Source: Chinchilla lanigera
Lineage: Eukaryota; Chordata; Mammalia; Rodentia; Chinchillidae
DNA length: 64,000 bases
Reading direction: 5' to 3'
Assembly (NCBI RefSeq): GCF_000276665.1
Contig: NW_004955405.1
Coordinates: 10,334,938 to 10,398,937, forward strand
The notes beneath the pieces are model-generated. The model searched no databases and had not been told where the DNA came from. It saw only the letters and a program-made list of their open reading frames with translations. A program made the position numbers and the translations under genes. Positions 45,721 to 56,280 of the stretch are shown here, piece after piece. How positions within the stretch are numbered: position 1 is the first letter of the stretch; every line of letters starts with the position of its first letter.

Positions 45721-46500
45721 GGCAGGTGATTCCAGGAGGATGTGCACTTTTCATAATGAATTTTGAAACTTTACTTAAACAAGACAATAATTATCCTCAG
45801 GACCACATCTCATGAAAACTGTGTTTATTTCTTCAGATCGTGGTTTTAGTTTTACATATATTTGATGCTGGCAACAAGCTTCTGTCAGCAAGAACTAGGT
45901 ATACAGAAATTTAAAATAAAAAATTTAAAGAAATATCAGTAGCTAGTAAATATAATAGAATATTTTCTATGTCTGTAGTTTGATAGGCTTGCCTTTGGCG
46001 AGCAAGTCCATTTCTAGGACAGCTTGCTCTATGTGTATTAGAAAGCAGTGAAAAGTAGCAGATCAGCAGGAAGAATAAATGTTACAATGGAAGAATAAAT
46101 GTTACAAATGGAAGAAATAAGAGACAGATGGTTGAGCGTGTTTTAGATCACACCAAGCCATTGTGAAGGCAAATAAGAGCATTAATTGTTCAGAGCCTGC
46201 ACATAGTGAAATAGGAAATCATTCAGTATTTTCACATGGATTTCCTGACAACTCAGTGTAGAAGAAATACTAATTTACCTGAACGATGGTGCCCTGGAGG
46301 AAATGGACATGTTTGTCATTTCCCCTCAAAATGCATTTTAATTTCACACATCTAGAGAGTCATTTTTTAAAAATGGTTTTTACACTGGTTAAAGATAAGA
46401 AATATTAGAAAAATGTGCTTATTAAAAAGTCAGATTACAAGTCCTCATTATTTCAATTGATTCCAATTATTCTTTAAAAATTGTCATGAAAACTAAGAAT
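45721..46500. other. no gene; small tandem duplication
   Basis: GGAAGAATAAATGTTACAA occurs twice in a row at about 46,070-46,110. Otherwise unassigned. Confidence 0.5.
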
Positions 46501-46504
46501 TTTG

Positions 46505-46688
46505 CCTCAATATTGTGAAGAAGGCAGCCTGCAATCTCAGTACTCTGGGTGCCTGAGATAGGAGGACTGCAAATTTGAACCCAGCTGGGCAACTTAGTTA
46601 TTTAAAATAAAAGATAAAAAGGGCTGGGGATGTAGCTCAGTGCAAAGGCCCTGGGTTCAATCCCCTGTGCCAAAAATAAATAAATACA
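46505..46688 (+). mobile_element. B1-dID composite SINE, plus strand
   Basis: A B1 monomer (CTGCAATCTCAGTACTCTGGG to CAGCTGGGCAACTTAG) is followed by a short A-rich link and an ID half (GGGCTGGGGATGTAGCTCAG to CAATCCCCTGTGCC) with an AAATA tail. The head-to-tail order is directly visible here, supporting the other B1-dID calls. Confidence 0.85.
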
Positions 46689-47280
46689 GTATTCTTTCAG
46701 CATTTTCCCCAGCAATATTTGACTTCTACATCTAAACTTTCTTAACTACATATATTTATCTCTGTTGGGTTTCAAGAGAAACTAATTTACACTATAGTGT
46801 TTCTAATTGGTAACCCTTCAAGAGCTACATTTTAAGAATTCTTGTTAATGACAATGAAATAATAACTGGTAGACTATCCATCAAAAATGGCAAATTTCAG
46901 AACATTTACTATATTAAGTTGTCATATCAACTCAGGATAATTGGCCAATAATTTGGGGGAAAATCAAAGTAGATCCCCCCTCAGCAGACCTTAGACAAAT
47001 ATAATAAAAGGTCAAGATTAATTATCATAAAGCTAAAAATAAAAGCATAAAAATTCAAAAGAAAATTTGGTAGGAGGTTATTTGTATTTTTCTTGACACT
47101 AAGCTTCTTTTAGTGTGAAACAGAGCTGAGTCACATTAAGAAAAATATTGAAAACTCAACTACAACTATAAATATTTAAATACCTGTATAGGGGAAAAGA
47201 TCATAGACAAAGTTAAAATGATAAATGGGAAGTGGAGAAGCTCTGTAACATATTTGTTACATTAAGTAAAGCTAGGATAG
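46689..47280. other. no recognisable gene or repeat
   Basis: AT-rich; nothing identifiable. Confidence 0.45.
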
Positions 47281-47284
47281 CCAG

Positions 47285-47445
47285 TGTTTAAACAGGCTTA
47301 GGAGTGAGTTGTGTAGGTTCAAATTCTAGCTACCTCAGTCTTATGATTTTAGACAAGTTACTTAACTTCTTTGGGTCTCTAATTTCCTCCTCTGCATAAT
47401 AAAGATAATAAGTCTGTTTTCCTAGGTTAGTTGAGAGCTATTATC
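47285..47445 (+). mobile_element. MIR relic
   Basis: GTTCAAATTCTAGCTACCTCAG, TTAGACAAGTTACTTAACTTC and TCTAATTTCCTCCTCTGC are MIR core phrases. Confidence 0.78.
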
Positions 47446-47718
47446 ATTACCTATATTATATAGTGAATGAATTAAATCAGTTTGAAAGAGGCAAGCAATT
47501 CACTAGATACATGACATCAATAAAAACCTATGCAACATTTTCATCTTGTTTTCAGTTACTGCCGAGTATAAATTCAATGTATAAAATTATCCTAGTTCAT
47601 ATTGTCTTTAAATTGGCTGTATATTCCTATAACGGTAAATTTTTAGTATCAACTTGACTGAATTAAGGGATACCCAAATACATGACAAAGCATTATTTTT
47701 TGGTAGTCTATGAGGGTG

Positions 47719-48116
47719 TGTTACGGTTTTCATATCTGGATGTTCCCCCAAAGCCTCATGTGGTCAAGGGGGTGGGCTTTTTAGAGACAGCTGAATATAG
47801 AGTTTATGACTGGTTCATTTTCTATTACTGAGATTAGTGGTGTGAGTGCTATACCCACCCTAGGGTGGGTAGCCTGCATACAACATAAGGGAGGAAAAGA
47901 GGTTTGCTCCCCTGTTTTTTTTTTCTCCCATCTTGTTCTTGTTGCTTTTGTTATCTTCCCCATCATGAACTGTCACCTGTCTGCCATGACATCCTGCCTT
48001 GCAGCCAGCTGATTGTGGACCAAAACCTCTGCAAAATGAGCTAAATAAGCCTTTTCTTCCTTAACTTGGGGTGTTGGGTATTTTGTCCCAGCAATGAGAG
48101 AAAAGTAACCAAGACA
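47719..48116 (+). mobile_element. MaLR solo LTR, nested
   Basis: Starts TGTTACGGTTTTC, contains GTGGACCAAAACCTCTGC and AGCTAAATAAGCC, and ends TTTTGTCCCAGCAATGAGAG...AAGACA, so TG...CA ends are kept. The flanks GGGTG and TGGTG are a 5-bp target duplication with one mismatch. It is closely similar in layout to 54,194-54,542. The frames on both strands at about 47,800 are by-products. Confidence 0.85.
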
Positions 48117-48524
48117 TGGTGCATCCAGAAGAGACTGACATTTGAATAAATGAACTGAGTAAGGAACATCTGCTCTAACTCAACATGAGTTGTCATCATT
48201 CAATCAGATGAGAGTACAGACAAAAAGGTCAAAGAAAACTGTATTTGCTCTTTTTCTTCTGGAACTGGAACATTCATTTCTCCTGTCTTTGGACATCAAA
48301 ACTCCAGCTGGGACTCTGGGACATGAGCCAGTGGAACACTAGTTTCTCAGGCTTTCAGCCTGAGACTGAGGTCACATCACTGGCTCTCCGGGTTGTCAGA
48401 CCTTTGGATTTAGACCGAACTGTTGATTTGCTTCCCTGGTGCTCTAGCTCACAGCTAACGCACAGTGGATTTCTTAGACTGTATAAACACGGGCAATTCT
48501 CATACTAAATCTCTTACCTTTATC

Positions 48525-48886
48525 TGTTTGTCTTAGTCATGTTCCTCATTACTGAGACACAATATCCAACAGTAATTTAAAGGAGATGTTTATTTTGGCT
48601 TACAGTTATAGTCTCTGGCCAGCTAGCTCCAGCACGGAAAGGCATGGTAAAGGCATATTCTGGTGGAAAAGCTGTTCACGTCATGGTGGTCAGGAAGTGG
48701 AGAGAGAAAGAAGGAGATGGGGAGGGAGGTATCCCTTGTAGGTCATGTCCCCAGTGACCAACATTTTCTGACCAGGCTACACCTTTTAATAGCTCATTTA
48801 GTTGTACTGCCCTATGATTCAGTCATTTCCAAAAGCCCTGCCTTGAGGAATTTGTGGAGTCATTCTTGATCTAACTCATAACACAG
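48525..48886 (-). mobile_element. MaLR solo LTR, nested, opposite orientation
   Basis: Antisense MaLR LTR (GTCTTAGTCATGTTCCTCATTACTGAG, AGATGTTTATTTTGGCTTACAG, TGGTGGTCAGGAAGTGG). It removes continuity between the old LTR's polyA-region and end. The flanks TTATC and CTATC are a probable imperfect 5-bp duplication. Confidence 0.8.
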
Positions 48887-48947
48887 TCTATCCCATTGGT
48901 TCAGTTTCTCTGGAGAACCCTAATGTAACTGCCTTCTTACTCCCTAC

Positions 48948-49012
48948 TTCCTGGGAGATGCAATTCAGTAATATGGCCCTGGGTTCGATTCCTACCACAG
49001 TAAGTAAGTGAA
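48948..49012 (+). mobile_element. ID fragment
   Basis: CTGGGAGATGCAATTCAGTAATATGGCCCTGGGTTCGATTCCTACC, with an internal deletion. Confidence 0.6.
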
Positions 49013-49494
49013 TAATTACCTCCACTCAGTCTCTGCAAGTAAAAATACCACCTATATGTTAAACTGGGACTCAAATCTTACCTTCTCTATAGTGCTTTGA
49101 TTGGTGCACTCAAATGATACATTCTGTCTTTCTTACTCTGAATTTCTAAGGAGCATTTAATATTAGTTTCATCATAGAATCAAATCTTGTTTTGTCCTGT
49201 CAGTGTGTGACTTGCATACATATTTTATCTCATACAGAAATTTCTGAGTTTTCATAGGCACAGGATTATGTCTTCTATAATGCTACAGTATACAGTAGAT
49301 ACTCATCGTATATTTAAATGTTCCTTATTTTCCATATCATTGATCTATTGTAGGGCAATCAGCGAGAAGGTACATGGTATTCTCACACCTATAATCTGTC
49401 CACCATCATCAGTGCCAACCCCCACCTAGCCCCATCCTCTGTACACTCTTAGAGAAACAAACATTTCCCAAACAATCTATAGCTCCTTTCTTTA
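49013..49494. other. no recognisable gene or repeat
   Basis: Nothing identifiable. Confidence 0.45.
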
Positions 49495-49778
49495 TTTACA
49501 TTTAATTCTAAAACATGAGGCATGATCTAAGCTGTGTCTTTAGTGGTTGCAGTGTAGAATATAAACTAAAAGAGGGTGGAAGAATTAAGGATGTGACTGC
49601 AATGATTAAGGAAAGGGATGATGGTGACTTTGGCAGTATGATAGCAAAGAAGGTCAAAGGAAGAGAAGGGAAAGTAAAAATAATTAAGATGTATTATGTC
49701 CAGGTACCAACTCCCCATGATGAATGTAATCATTATGCACTGCAAACATGCACTAATAAATTTTTTTAAAAATTTGAA
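49495..49778 (+). mobile_element. L1 3' end, plus strand
   Basis: Ends CACTAATAAATTTTTTTAAAAATTT, which mirrors the minus-strand L1 end at 18,187; the preceding GA-rich part fits an L1 3' untranslated region. The 84-codon plus frame at 49,515-49,769 lies within it and is not a gene. Confidence 0.6.
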
Positions 49779-50409
49779 AAGAGGGTCAGATTATGGATAC
49801 ATTTTGAAGGTATAGGCAGAATATTTGCCTGTACACTGTATGTGTAGTGTTCATGTGGGAGAGGGATCAGGGATTATGATGAATTCCCAATGTCAGCTGT
49901 ATAATTGACCTCAGAAAATATGCAGTCCAGATCAGAGCAAGAGGTTAGAAGGCTAACAGGAAGTATTCCCAAATGAGCAGGACAGACTATCTTAGAGCTG
50001 GGTGTTTGAAAACTATGTTAGTAGGTGTACAATAGATATAGTAGAACATATTTTTAAAAAAGTAACACACATATAAAAAGTAAGCTGATAAACCAGGCAT
50101 TTATTAATCCTAGGAAAATCTATAAGTGTGTCAGAAAAGGCATATAAATACAGATCTTTAGTTTTGCAAGGAATCATATTTTTGGTACATTATATATAAT
50201 ATAAAGACAGGCTAGTTGACTTAGCAAAAACTTGTACTATATAACTCTATGGGAAGAATGATGAAAGGAATAAAAATTACAAAGAACTAAATTAATTCTC
50301 ATTTTCCATGACAGGATGTCAATAGATGAAATATAAAATGTTCAAATCAAGAAAGAGAATTACATATTACATAGAGATGGAGGCAAATACTGAGGAAACT
50401 GCTAGCTTA

Positions 50410-50605
50410 CAGGCTTGGCTTTTCAAAATGTAACACGAATGAGAACCACACTTACCTGGACCTCATCTCCACAGATGCTGACTCACTAAATTAGGTTGGA
50501 CGAACCTTGTGAATACGTATTTCTAACAAGCTCACTGGTGATGCCAATGCCACTGGTCTTTGGCCCAGACTTTAAGAGCAGCTGCTTTAGAAGTATAACG
50601 AAGAA
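50410..50605 (+). mobile_element. MER5A-like hAT relic
   Basis: GAGAACCACACTTACCTGG, ACGTATTTCTAACAAGCTCACTGGTGATGCC and TGCCACTGGTCTTTGGCCCAGAC follow the MER5A order (Charlie-group MITE). Confidence 0.7.
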
Positions 50606-50654
50606 GTTCAAAGCAGTTGAGCAGAGGACATCTGTTCTTCATTATAATTATTTT

Positions 50655-50828
50655 AGTACAGTGCTTCTCAAATTTGGCTGCCTATTGGAATCACCTGGGA
50701 AGCACAGAAGAATAGCAATTCTTAGATCTCATCCCCAGATATTTGACGCAGTTAATCTGAGGTGCAGTTTGGTATTGGTTTAATTGGGGTGCAGGTAATT
50801 TTAACATGTATCTAAGATAGAAAACCAC
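50655..50828 (+). mobile_element. MER5-type hAT relic with terminal inverted repeats
   Basis: CAGTGCTTCTCAAATTTGGCTGC and the end AAGATAGAAAACCACT retain the hAT-type terminal inverted repeat (CAGTGGTTCTCAA), with TATTGGAATCACCTGGGAAGC inside. Confidence 0.75.
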
Positions 50829-50919
50829 TTTTAAATATAGTTTTATTTTTCACTATGTGCATAAAACACCTGAATTATTTTAACATAATGGTATCTGTAC
50901 AGTCTGTATGGGAGTGGGA

Positions 50920-51085
50920 AGGATGCAAGACTAAGTGTTAGAAAACTAAGCTCATGTATACATGATCTTGAACCATGAGCCAGCATTATATTCCTGGGAA
51001 AGTCATCAGTTGCCTCATGTAAAATTAGGATGTTAGACTAGTTATTCTCAAATGTTCTTTCTCACTTCACATTTTTATGGGTAAT
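50920..51085 (+). mobile_element. MIR relic
   Basis: GTTAGAAAACTAAGCTCATG, CTGGGAAAGTCATCAGTTGCC and CATGTAAAATTAGGATGTTAGACTAG are MIR phrases. Confidence 0.6.
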
Positions 51086-51328
51086 ATAAGATGTACTATA
51101 AGACTGTATGACAGAAATATTCCGTATGATACAGAGAGTGGATTGTTATTATTTAGGGAACTATACATGGAGTGGTCAAAATATATGGTCAATGTTTAAA
51201 TTTTAAAATTTACAGTAAAAGACATTGCCATTAACCTCCCTTAAAATCTTCTTCTCACTTTAAACACACTTATCTCATCATTTTTGCCAATTTCTGAAGC
51301 AGTTTTGGGCGTCTTCTTTCATATCTTT

Positions 51329-51718
51329 ATGAGGTGTGATAAAAAAAAATATGGTGAATGCTGTTGCTGAACAGCCATCCAATGGAAAGGCAAGCTCATA
51401 AAAAATTATGAGATGTCCTCATCCACCTTATTTATCAGATACGTCACTGCACTACTTATGGCTCTTCTTCAAAGTCAAAATGACTATGAAAGGTAAAAAG
51501 TATGAATCAATTCAGGACGCTGAGGCAGCCATGAAATGCAACTAAAGATATAACAAAGGAAGACTTCCAGAACTGCTTTGAAAGTGACAAGAATGATGGG
51601 ATAAGTGTGTTTGAAGCAAGTGGAGTCTTTTTGAGAGAGGTTAATTTTAATGTACATTTTACTGTAATAAATTGTTTTTAACTTAAACAGTCACTATATT
51701 TTTATCCTATACCACACT
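51329..51718 (+). mobile_element. mariner relic with inverted ends
   Basis: The left end GAGGTGTGATAAAAAAAAATATGGTGA and, reverse-complemented, the right end AGTGTGGTATAGGATAAAAATATAGTGA are terminal inverted repeats with few gaps. The left end follows a TA. Only about 390 bp remain between the ends, so most of the transposase is deleted. Confidence 0.8.
51456..51648 (+). pseudogene. mariner transposase C-terminal remnant
   Basis: At 51,456-51,545 the frame gives LWLFFKVKMTMKGKKYESIQ, matching the mariner C-terminal block of the form FWLFPKLK..LKG..F. A frameshift follows, and ITKEDFQNCFES at about 51,550-51,585 continues it, as in mariner transposases. Stops, the frameshift and the missing catalytic core make it inactive. 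In a live element this protein cuts and pastes at TA sites. Confidence 0.8.
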
Positions 51719-51719
51719 T

Positions 51720-52588
51720 TCATTATTTTTAAACTAATTTATAGATATATAAAATCTTTCCCCTTTGCCTATTTATTGTACCCAGTACAGTATAATAATA
51801 AATTCAAAATGAAAAATAGAAACAAAAACATTTGAGATGAATTTATACTTGATGCCAGGTTACTGTATCACTATCATTTCTCCAAAACATCATTTGTTAA
51901 ATTGCAAACAATACCATGGCAAAATAGCCACTCTTAGACTATTTTAAATTGTTTTACCAATAACAAGGATGAGTAATTCCTGATTCTTCCACTGGTCCTG
52001 TACCCCTTTCTACAAGGAGAAGTCTGCCCCTCGCTAGTTTTGAAGGGTAGTATGTCACAAGTTCATGTAAACTAAATTAATCAGAGTGGTGGCTAAACTT
52101 GACAGTGACTCCTCATTACTAAAATGTTTTACTCTGACTGTTCTGGAGGCCTGGAAAAATTGTGCTGTCTATCCTTAATCCTGAAAACTAACAAGGAAAG
52201 ATCTGAGGCATGAAGATTATTATAGATAATTCAAGGGATTTTATATTAACTTTGAAATATATATAAGTATATATTTCAATTTGCTTTTATAATAATCAGA
52301 TTTTATTTCTTGAATCAATAGAGACCATTGATATTACACACATAGAGAAGGGATACTGGTCTGAAGCAAAAAGAAATGTGTTGCTCATAATCACAGAGAT
52401 ATTATCAAAAGTAAGCTATTATAAAAGTAAACATATTTGTGTACATTCATATATATTTGTCCATGACTTTGACTTCTTGCCTTTTAAGGAACTATTTTAC
52501 CCTGATGGAAATCAGAAGATATAGTAATCTTGTGCTTCAAGAAAAATTACATTCTAAAATAAATTATATCAGAGCCATGTGCTATGAT
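51720..52588. other. no gene; one AT hairpin
   Basis: At 52,252-52,279 a 12-bp perfect stem (TTGAAATATATA / TATATATTTCAA) with 4-base loop. Otherwise unassigned. Confidence 0.5.
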
Positions 52589-52594
52589 TTTTCA

Positions 52595-52939
52595 TGCCAC
52601 CACCTGCACCACTCTCGAAGTTCCCAGGAGGAAGGATGGCAAGAGGGTGGAGAAATAAAGATAAGTGACAGAAAGCTGAGGTCAGGTGGAGCCTTCTCTC
52701 CAGAAGGAAGGAAAGGAACTGCTCAACCACCATAGGGCATTTATTTATACATTTGGTAGTTTGATGTCACATGACATCCTTTTTGCCTAGCAACTGATGT
52801 CTTGGATTGTCTCAGGGCTTGGTGTTCTCTGGACTGAAGCAGCTTGCTCATGTGGCTTGCCTCAGGAGCTCTTTGTTCTCAATGGCCTTGCCTCACTGCC
52901 ACATGTGTGATCAATTTCCAGCTTCAGAAGCTCCCTACA
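52595..52939 (-). mobile_element. ERVK (class II) solo LTR with perfect 6-bp target duplication
   Basis: On the minus strand it starts TGTAGGGAGCTTCTGAAGC and ends GGTGCAGGTGGTGGCA, 345 bp with canonical TG...CA ends. A TATAAATA box lies at 52,742-52,749. TTTTCA stands directly on both sides (52,589-52,594 and 52,940-52,945): a perfect 6-bp duplication, the length made by class II/ERVK-type integrases. The missing internal part means recombination between two LTRs deleted the provirus. Confidence 0.9.
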
Positions 52940-52945
52940 TTTTCA

Positions 52946-53013
52946 GGTAGTTAAAAAATGGACTGAGAATTCACTATCTTGTGGAAGGCATTCTCAGCCC
53001 ATTTTTAACTACC
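52946..53013. repeat. 68-base hairpin-forming inverted repeat
   Basis: The left arm GGTAGTTAAAAAATGGACTGAGAA (52,946-52,969) pairs with TTCTCAGCCCATTTTTAACTACC (52,991-53,013) with one bulge and one mismatch; the loop is 21 bases. It starts immediately after the ERVK target duplication but is not part of the LTR. Either a small MITE or a structured RNA-like hairpin. Confidence 0.9.
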
Positions 53014-53157
53014 AGAAACACTGAAAAATGTCAGCTAACATAAGAAAAATCAACATCAAGGAAAAAAAAGTACTGGTAGACTAATAGAATCTTGCAAATC
53101 GCAGGAATTCTTAAATCACAGCATCTATGTGTAAGGGCTAGAAACTATACACTTACA

Positions 53158-53335
53158 TTTTTTATTTTGTTTTGTTTTGTTTTTGTTTTTTGAGACAGGG
53201 TCTCACTATGTAGTTGAGGCTGGCCTTGAGCTCACTATGTAGCCCATGATGGCCTCAAACTCATGATGATTCTCCTGCCTAAGCCTCCTGAGTGCTGGGA
53301 TTGATTACAGGCATGCACCACTGTGCCCAGCTTAC
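53158..53335 (-). mobile_element. B1 SINE
   Basis: A (TTTTG)n tail, GAGACAGGGTCTCACTATGTAGTTGAGGC, duplicated block CTCACTATGTAGCCC, then GATTACAGGCATGCACCACTGTGCCC. Confidence 0.93.
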
Positions 53336-53387
53336 ATTTACTTTTAAAAATGATATTGAAAGCAAAGGTATCAGATTTGTATCTTCA

Positions 53388-53552
53388 CAGAAATTTTTTT
53401 TTTCATCTTTTTGAGACAGGGTCTCACTATGCAGTTCAAGCTGGCCTTGAGCTCACTTTGTAGCCCAAGCTGGTCTCAAACTTGCAACGATCCTCCTGCC
53501 TCAGCCTCCGAAGTGCTGGGATTACAGGTGTGTGCTACCATGCCTAGCTCAA
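53388..53552 (-). mobile_element. B1 SINE
   Basis: A T-run, GAGACAGGGTCTCACTATGCAGTTC, duplicated block ACTTTGTAGCCCAAGC, then GATTACAGGTGTGTGCTACC. Less diverged from the previous B1 than most pairs here. Confidence 0.93.
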
Positions 53553-53639
53553 AGTCATTTTGAAAGAGATTTATAATCAAAAAGAGAAAATCTGTGCAAC
53601 AAGCAAGAATAATACTAATTCATATTTGTATAGTATATA

Positions 53640-54190
53640 GAGAGAGGTGCTTTCAAAAATAATTTTATTTATCATGATCCTTTGAGGCATGTAATGTAAG
53701 TAAAGGCCATATTTTACACATGAAGAAATAAGATTTATAGAAATTAGAGTATCAGAAATTATATAGCTAGCACATTGTAGGAAGAGAGGAAGGAGAAAAT
53801 GTTTACATTCAAGCAACTGTAATATTAACCACTATTTATCGAACACTTATATTCCAGTCAGTATGCTTAGCATTTTTAAGGGTATTATAGCATGCATTAA
53901 AATATTGTTATTTTTAAAGCCCAAATAAGTGTGTACTAACATGGTAGAAATAAAGAATAGGATGACTTCTTGGAAAAAATAATTTAATTTTAGAAAAGTA
54001 ACTGAGGGTAGATGATGATAATGATAACCATCATTTGAAAGTTACTATTTGCCAGACAATATGCTAAGCATTTAACCTAGATTTTATCTAAGTCTCACAA
54101 CTCTTCAACAAGACAGGTATTTACTTCATTTTACACACAAAAAATACAAGCCAGAGAGGGATTCAGGGACTTGCCAAGATCACATAGCAG
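53640..54190. mobile_element. cluster of ancient dispersed repeats
   Basis: Three phrases of the same old family: GATCCTTTGAGGCATGTAATG...ACACATGAAGAAATAAG (minor), CTATTTATCGAACACTTATATTCC...GTATGCTTAGC (53,830s), and CATTTGAAAGTTACTATTTGCCAGACAATATGCTAAGC...GACTTGCCAAGATCACATAGC (54,020-54,190). They look like successive fragments of the relic type seen at 22,350. Confidence 0.55.
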
Positions 54191-54193
54191 CTG

Positions 54194-54542
54194 TTATGGT
54201 TTGTGTCTGGCTGGCCCCCTAAAGCCCCATGTGGTTATGGGGGGCAGGCTTTTCAGAGGTGGCTGAATCTAGAGTTTGTGACTGATTCGTGGTCTAATGC
54301 TGGGATTACTGAAGCCTGCATAGAATGTAAGGGCTGGAAAGAGGCTTACTTGCCCCTCCTCTCTTGTTACTTTTGGTATCTTCTGCCACCATGAAATGTG
54401 GCCCCTTTGCCAAGTGCCACCCTGCCTGAGAACCAGTTGATCATGACTTAAACCTCTACAAATTGTGAGCTGAATAAACTTTTCCCCCTTTAACTCTGGG
54501 TGTTGGATATTTTGTCTCAGCAATGAAAACAGTAACTAAGAC
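54194..54542 (+). mobile_element. MaLR solo LTR
   Basis: Starts TGTTATGGTTTGTGTCTGGC, contains CCTAAAGCCCCATGTGG and CTGAATAAACTTTTCCCCC, and ends TTTTGTCTCAGCAATGAAAAC...AAGACA. The AATAAA signal and TG...CA ends are intact. It belongs to the same subfamily as 47,719-48,116. Frames on both strands within it are by-products. Confidence 0.88.
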
Positions 54543-54544
54543 AG

Positions 54545-55230
54545 CTGGTTAGTAGTGGAGTATTTTATGATATGTCATATGATAACAATTCTCTGGCTAC
54601 ATTAAGTTTTCGCTCTTTTAATGATTCTTAAACTGTCATGAAAACTCATCTATGATAGACCTACCTATGTAACTCACAACTTTAAAGATTTGTTTGTGTT
54701 CCCATGAGTTTTTTCAAGAGTTTTTATATAGTCTTTTTCCTATCCTTAGATTAAAACTCAGGCAGGCCTCATATTTTTTCCTGCCTACCCTTATGTAAAG
54801 TCCTATAATCATGTAGCTCACAAATACAGTCTGAGTATAGTAATTATAAGTGTCCAATAATGAAGGTATCAAGAATCCAAAATTGTTTTAATGTTAAAAC
54901 CTTCCTGTCTGTCATGAACACCTGTGGCAAGCTAGGCATAGCAAGTTGGAATGAGTATTGTTCTCCTTCCTTTCCCTGCTTTTCTTTCCTTATTTATTAA
55001 CTTTGGTTTCTGATTTTGTGTTTATTCCAGAGTAGAAGTTGGCACAGAGAGGGGAGAATAGGTAAAAGAAATGAGAAAGTTCTTGCACATCTGTTATTAT
55101 TGTGACATGATTTAAGGACAATCTGCTGAGACAGATTGCAGATTTAAATCTATTTAAATGCAACAAAAGTGATGCTGTGTGATTTTTCAGATCTATACAG
55201 TAAGAAATCTTCTAGCTTGTGTTTTGCTTT
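54545..55230. other. no recognisable gene or repeat
   Basis: Nothing identifiable. Confidence 0.45.
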
Positions 55231-55234
55231 GTTT

Positions 55235-55530
55235 CAATTTGGTGTTTTGCCCTTTTGGTGTCCAGAGTTATCATGTAAATAAGTACATGCTGCTGGAGAC
55301 AGAGGCTCAACCTGACCTGAGGTGTTCTGTCCATGCCAGCTGAGGCACCAGATTCGGAAATGAAGACATTTTAGAACCTCCAGTAGCACAGAGCAGAGAC
55401 GCCCCAGCCAACACAACAGTGACGTCAGCCCTGTGCTTGCCCAAATTGCAGACTGTGAGCAATAAATTATTGTTTTTGTTTTAAGCCTTTGGATTTTGGG
55501 GTAGTGTTCTTTTTTTTTTTTTTTTTTAAC
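55235..55530 (+). mobile_element. MLT1-type LTR, 3' part, ending in a T-run
   Basis: GCCAGCTGAGGCACCAGATTC, GACGCCCCAGCCAACACAAC, GCAATAAATTATTG and TTTTAAGCCTTTGGATTTTGGGG are the MLT1 end phrases. A T-run follows at 55,510-55,527. Confidence 0.7.
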
Positions 55531-55682
55531 AGGAACTGATAAAGACTATCTGGTCTACAGTAGACATGCACATATTCCTTAACTCAGCATTTTCAGGATG
55601 CAAAGATAGCTCTCCTTCATTCTCCTGCTGCGGTTGTCAACACATCTGGAAGATTTTCTGAGTCAAACAACAATCCAGAAGC

Positions 55683-55772
55683 TGATGATGTAGCTCAGTG
55701 ATAGGGACACACCTAGCATGCATGAGGCCCTGGGTTTCAATCCTCAGCACCAAAAACAAAAACCAAAACAAA
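55683..55772 (+). mobile_element. ID SINE, older type
   Basis: GAAGCTGATGATGTAGCTCAGTGATAGGG...CTAGCATGCATGAGGCCCTGGGTTTCAATCCTCAGCACC with a CAAAA-rich tail. It ends CAGCACC rather than GGTACCGG, so it predates the young subfamily. Confidence 0.92.
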
Positions 55773-55911
55773 ATCTAGCAATCCAATAACATCAAACATA
55801 CATTTAATATATTACCCCAGAAATCCTTCTATTAGTCCTAAAGAAATGAAGACACACACATATGCAAACCCATGTACAAATGTTTAAGCCAGTTTTAACT
55901 GGAAGCAACCT

Positions 55912-56280
55912 GTCTTGGCCTGTTTTCTGCTGCTATAACAGAATACCATAGATTGGGTAAATTATAAACCATAGAAGTTTATTTGGCTTATGGTTGTGAA
56001 CATAGGGGGGACATGTGGTGAAGGCCTTCTTGTTCCACCATAATATGGCAGAAGGGTAAGTGAGCACACAGGAGACAGAAAGAAAAACAGGATCAAACTC
56101 ATCTTTTTATGAGGAGCCTATTCCCCAAGTAACTAACCCACTGCTATGCTAATGTCATTAGTCTTTTCATGGGAAGTACCCTTATGACCTCATCACCTCG
56201 TGGAGGTTCCACCTCTTAGTACTACTACAATGATAATGAAATTTCAACATCATTGGGAGGGACATTCAAACCATAGCACA
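55912..56280 (-). mobile_element. MaLR LTR (MST/MLT1-like), minus strand
   Basis: CTGTTTTCTGCTGCTATAACAGAATACC, GATTGGGTAAATTATAAACC, TTATGACCTCATCACCTCG and TTTCAACATCATTGGGAGGGACATTC are classic MaLR LTR antisense phrases. Confidence 0.88.

Larger units (their letters stand above)
47640..48935 (+). mobile_element. old LTR split by two younger LTRs
   Basis: The old LTR is recognisable in three pieces: head 47,640-47,718 (TATCAACTTGACTG, GTCTATGAGGGTG), middle 48,117-48,524 (TGACATTTGAATAAATGAACTGAG, CTGGAACTGGAACATTC), and tail 48,890-48,935 (CCATTGGTTCAGTTTCTCTGG, AGAACCCTAATG). It is a common old mammalian LTR of MaLR or ERVL type. Confidence 0.8.

Noticed and set aside
49515..49769. 84-codon plus frame with charged composition
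   Set aside because: It lies in an L1 3' end; composition reflects the GA-rich untranslated region.
54194..54542. Short open frames on both strands as a gene
   Set aside because: They coincide with a MaLR LTR and have its boundaries.
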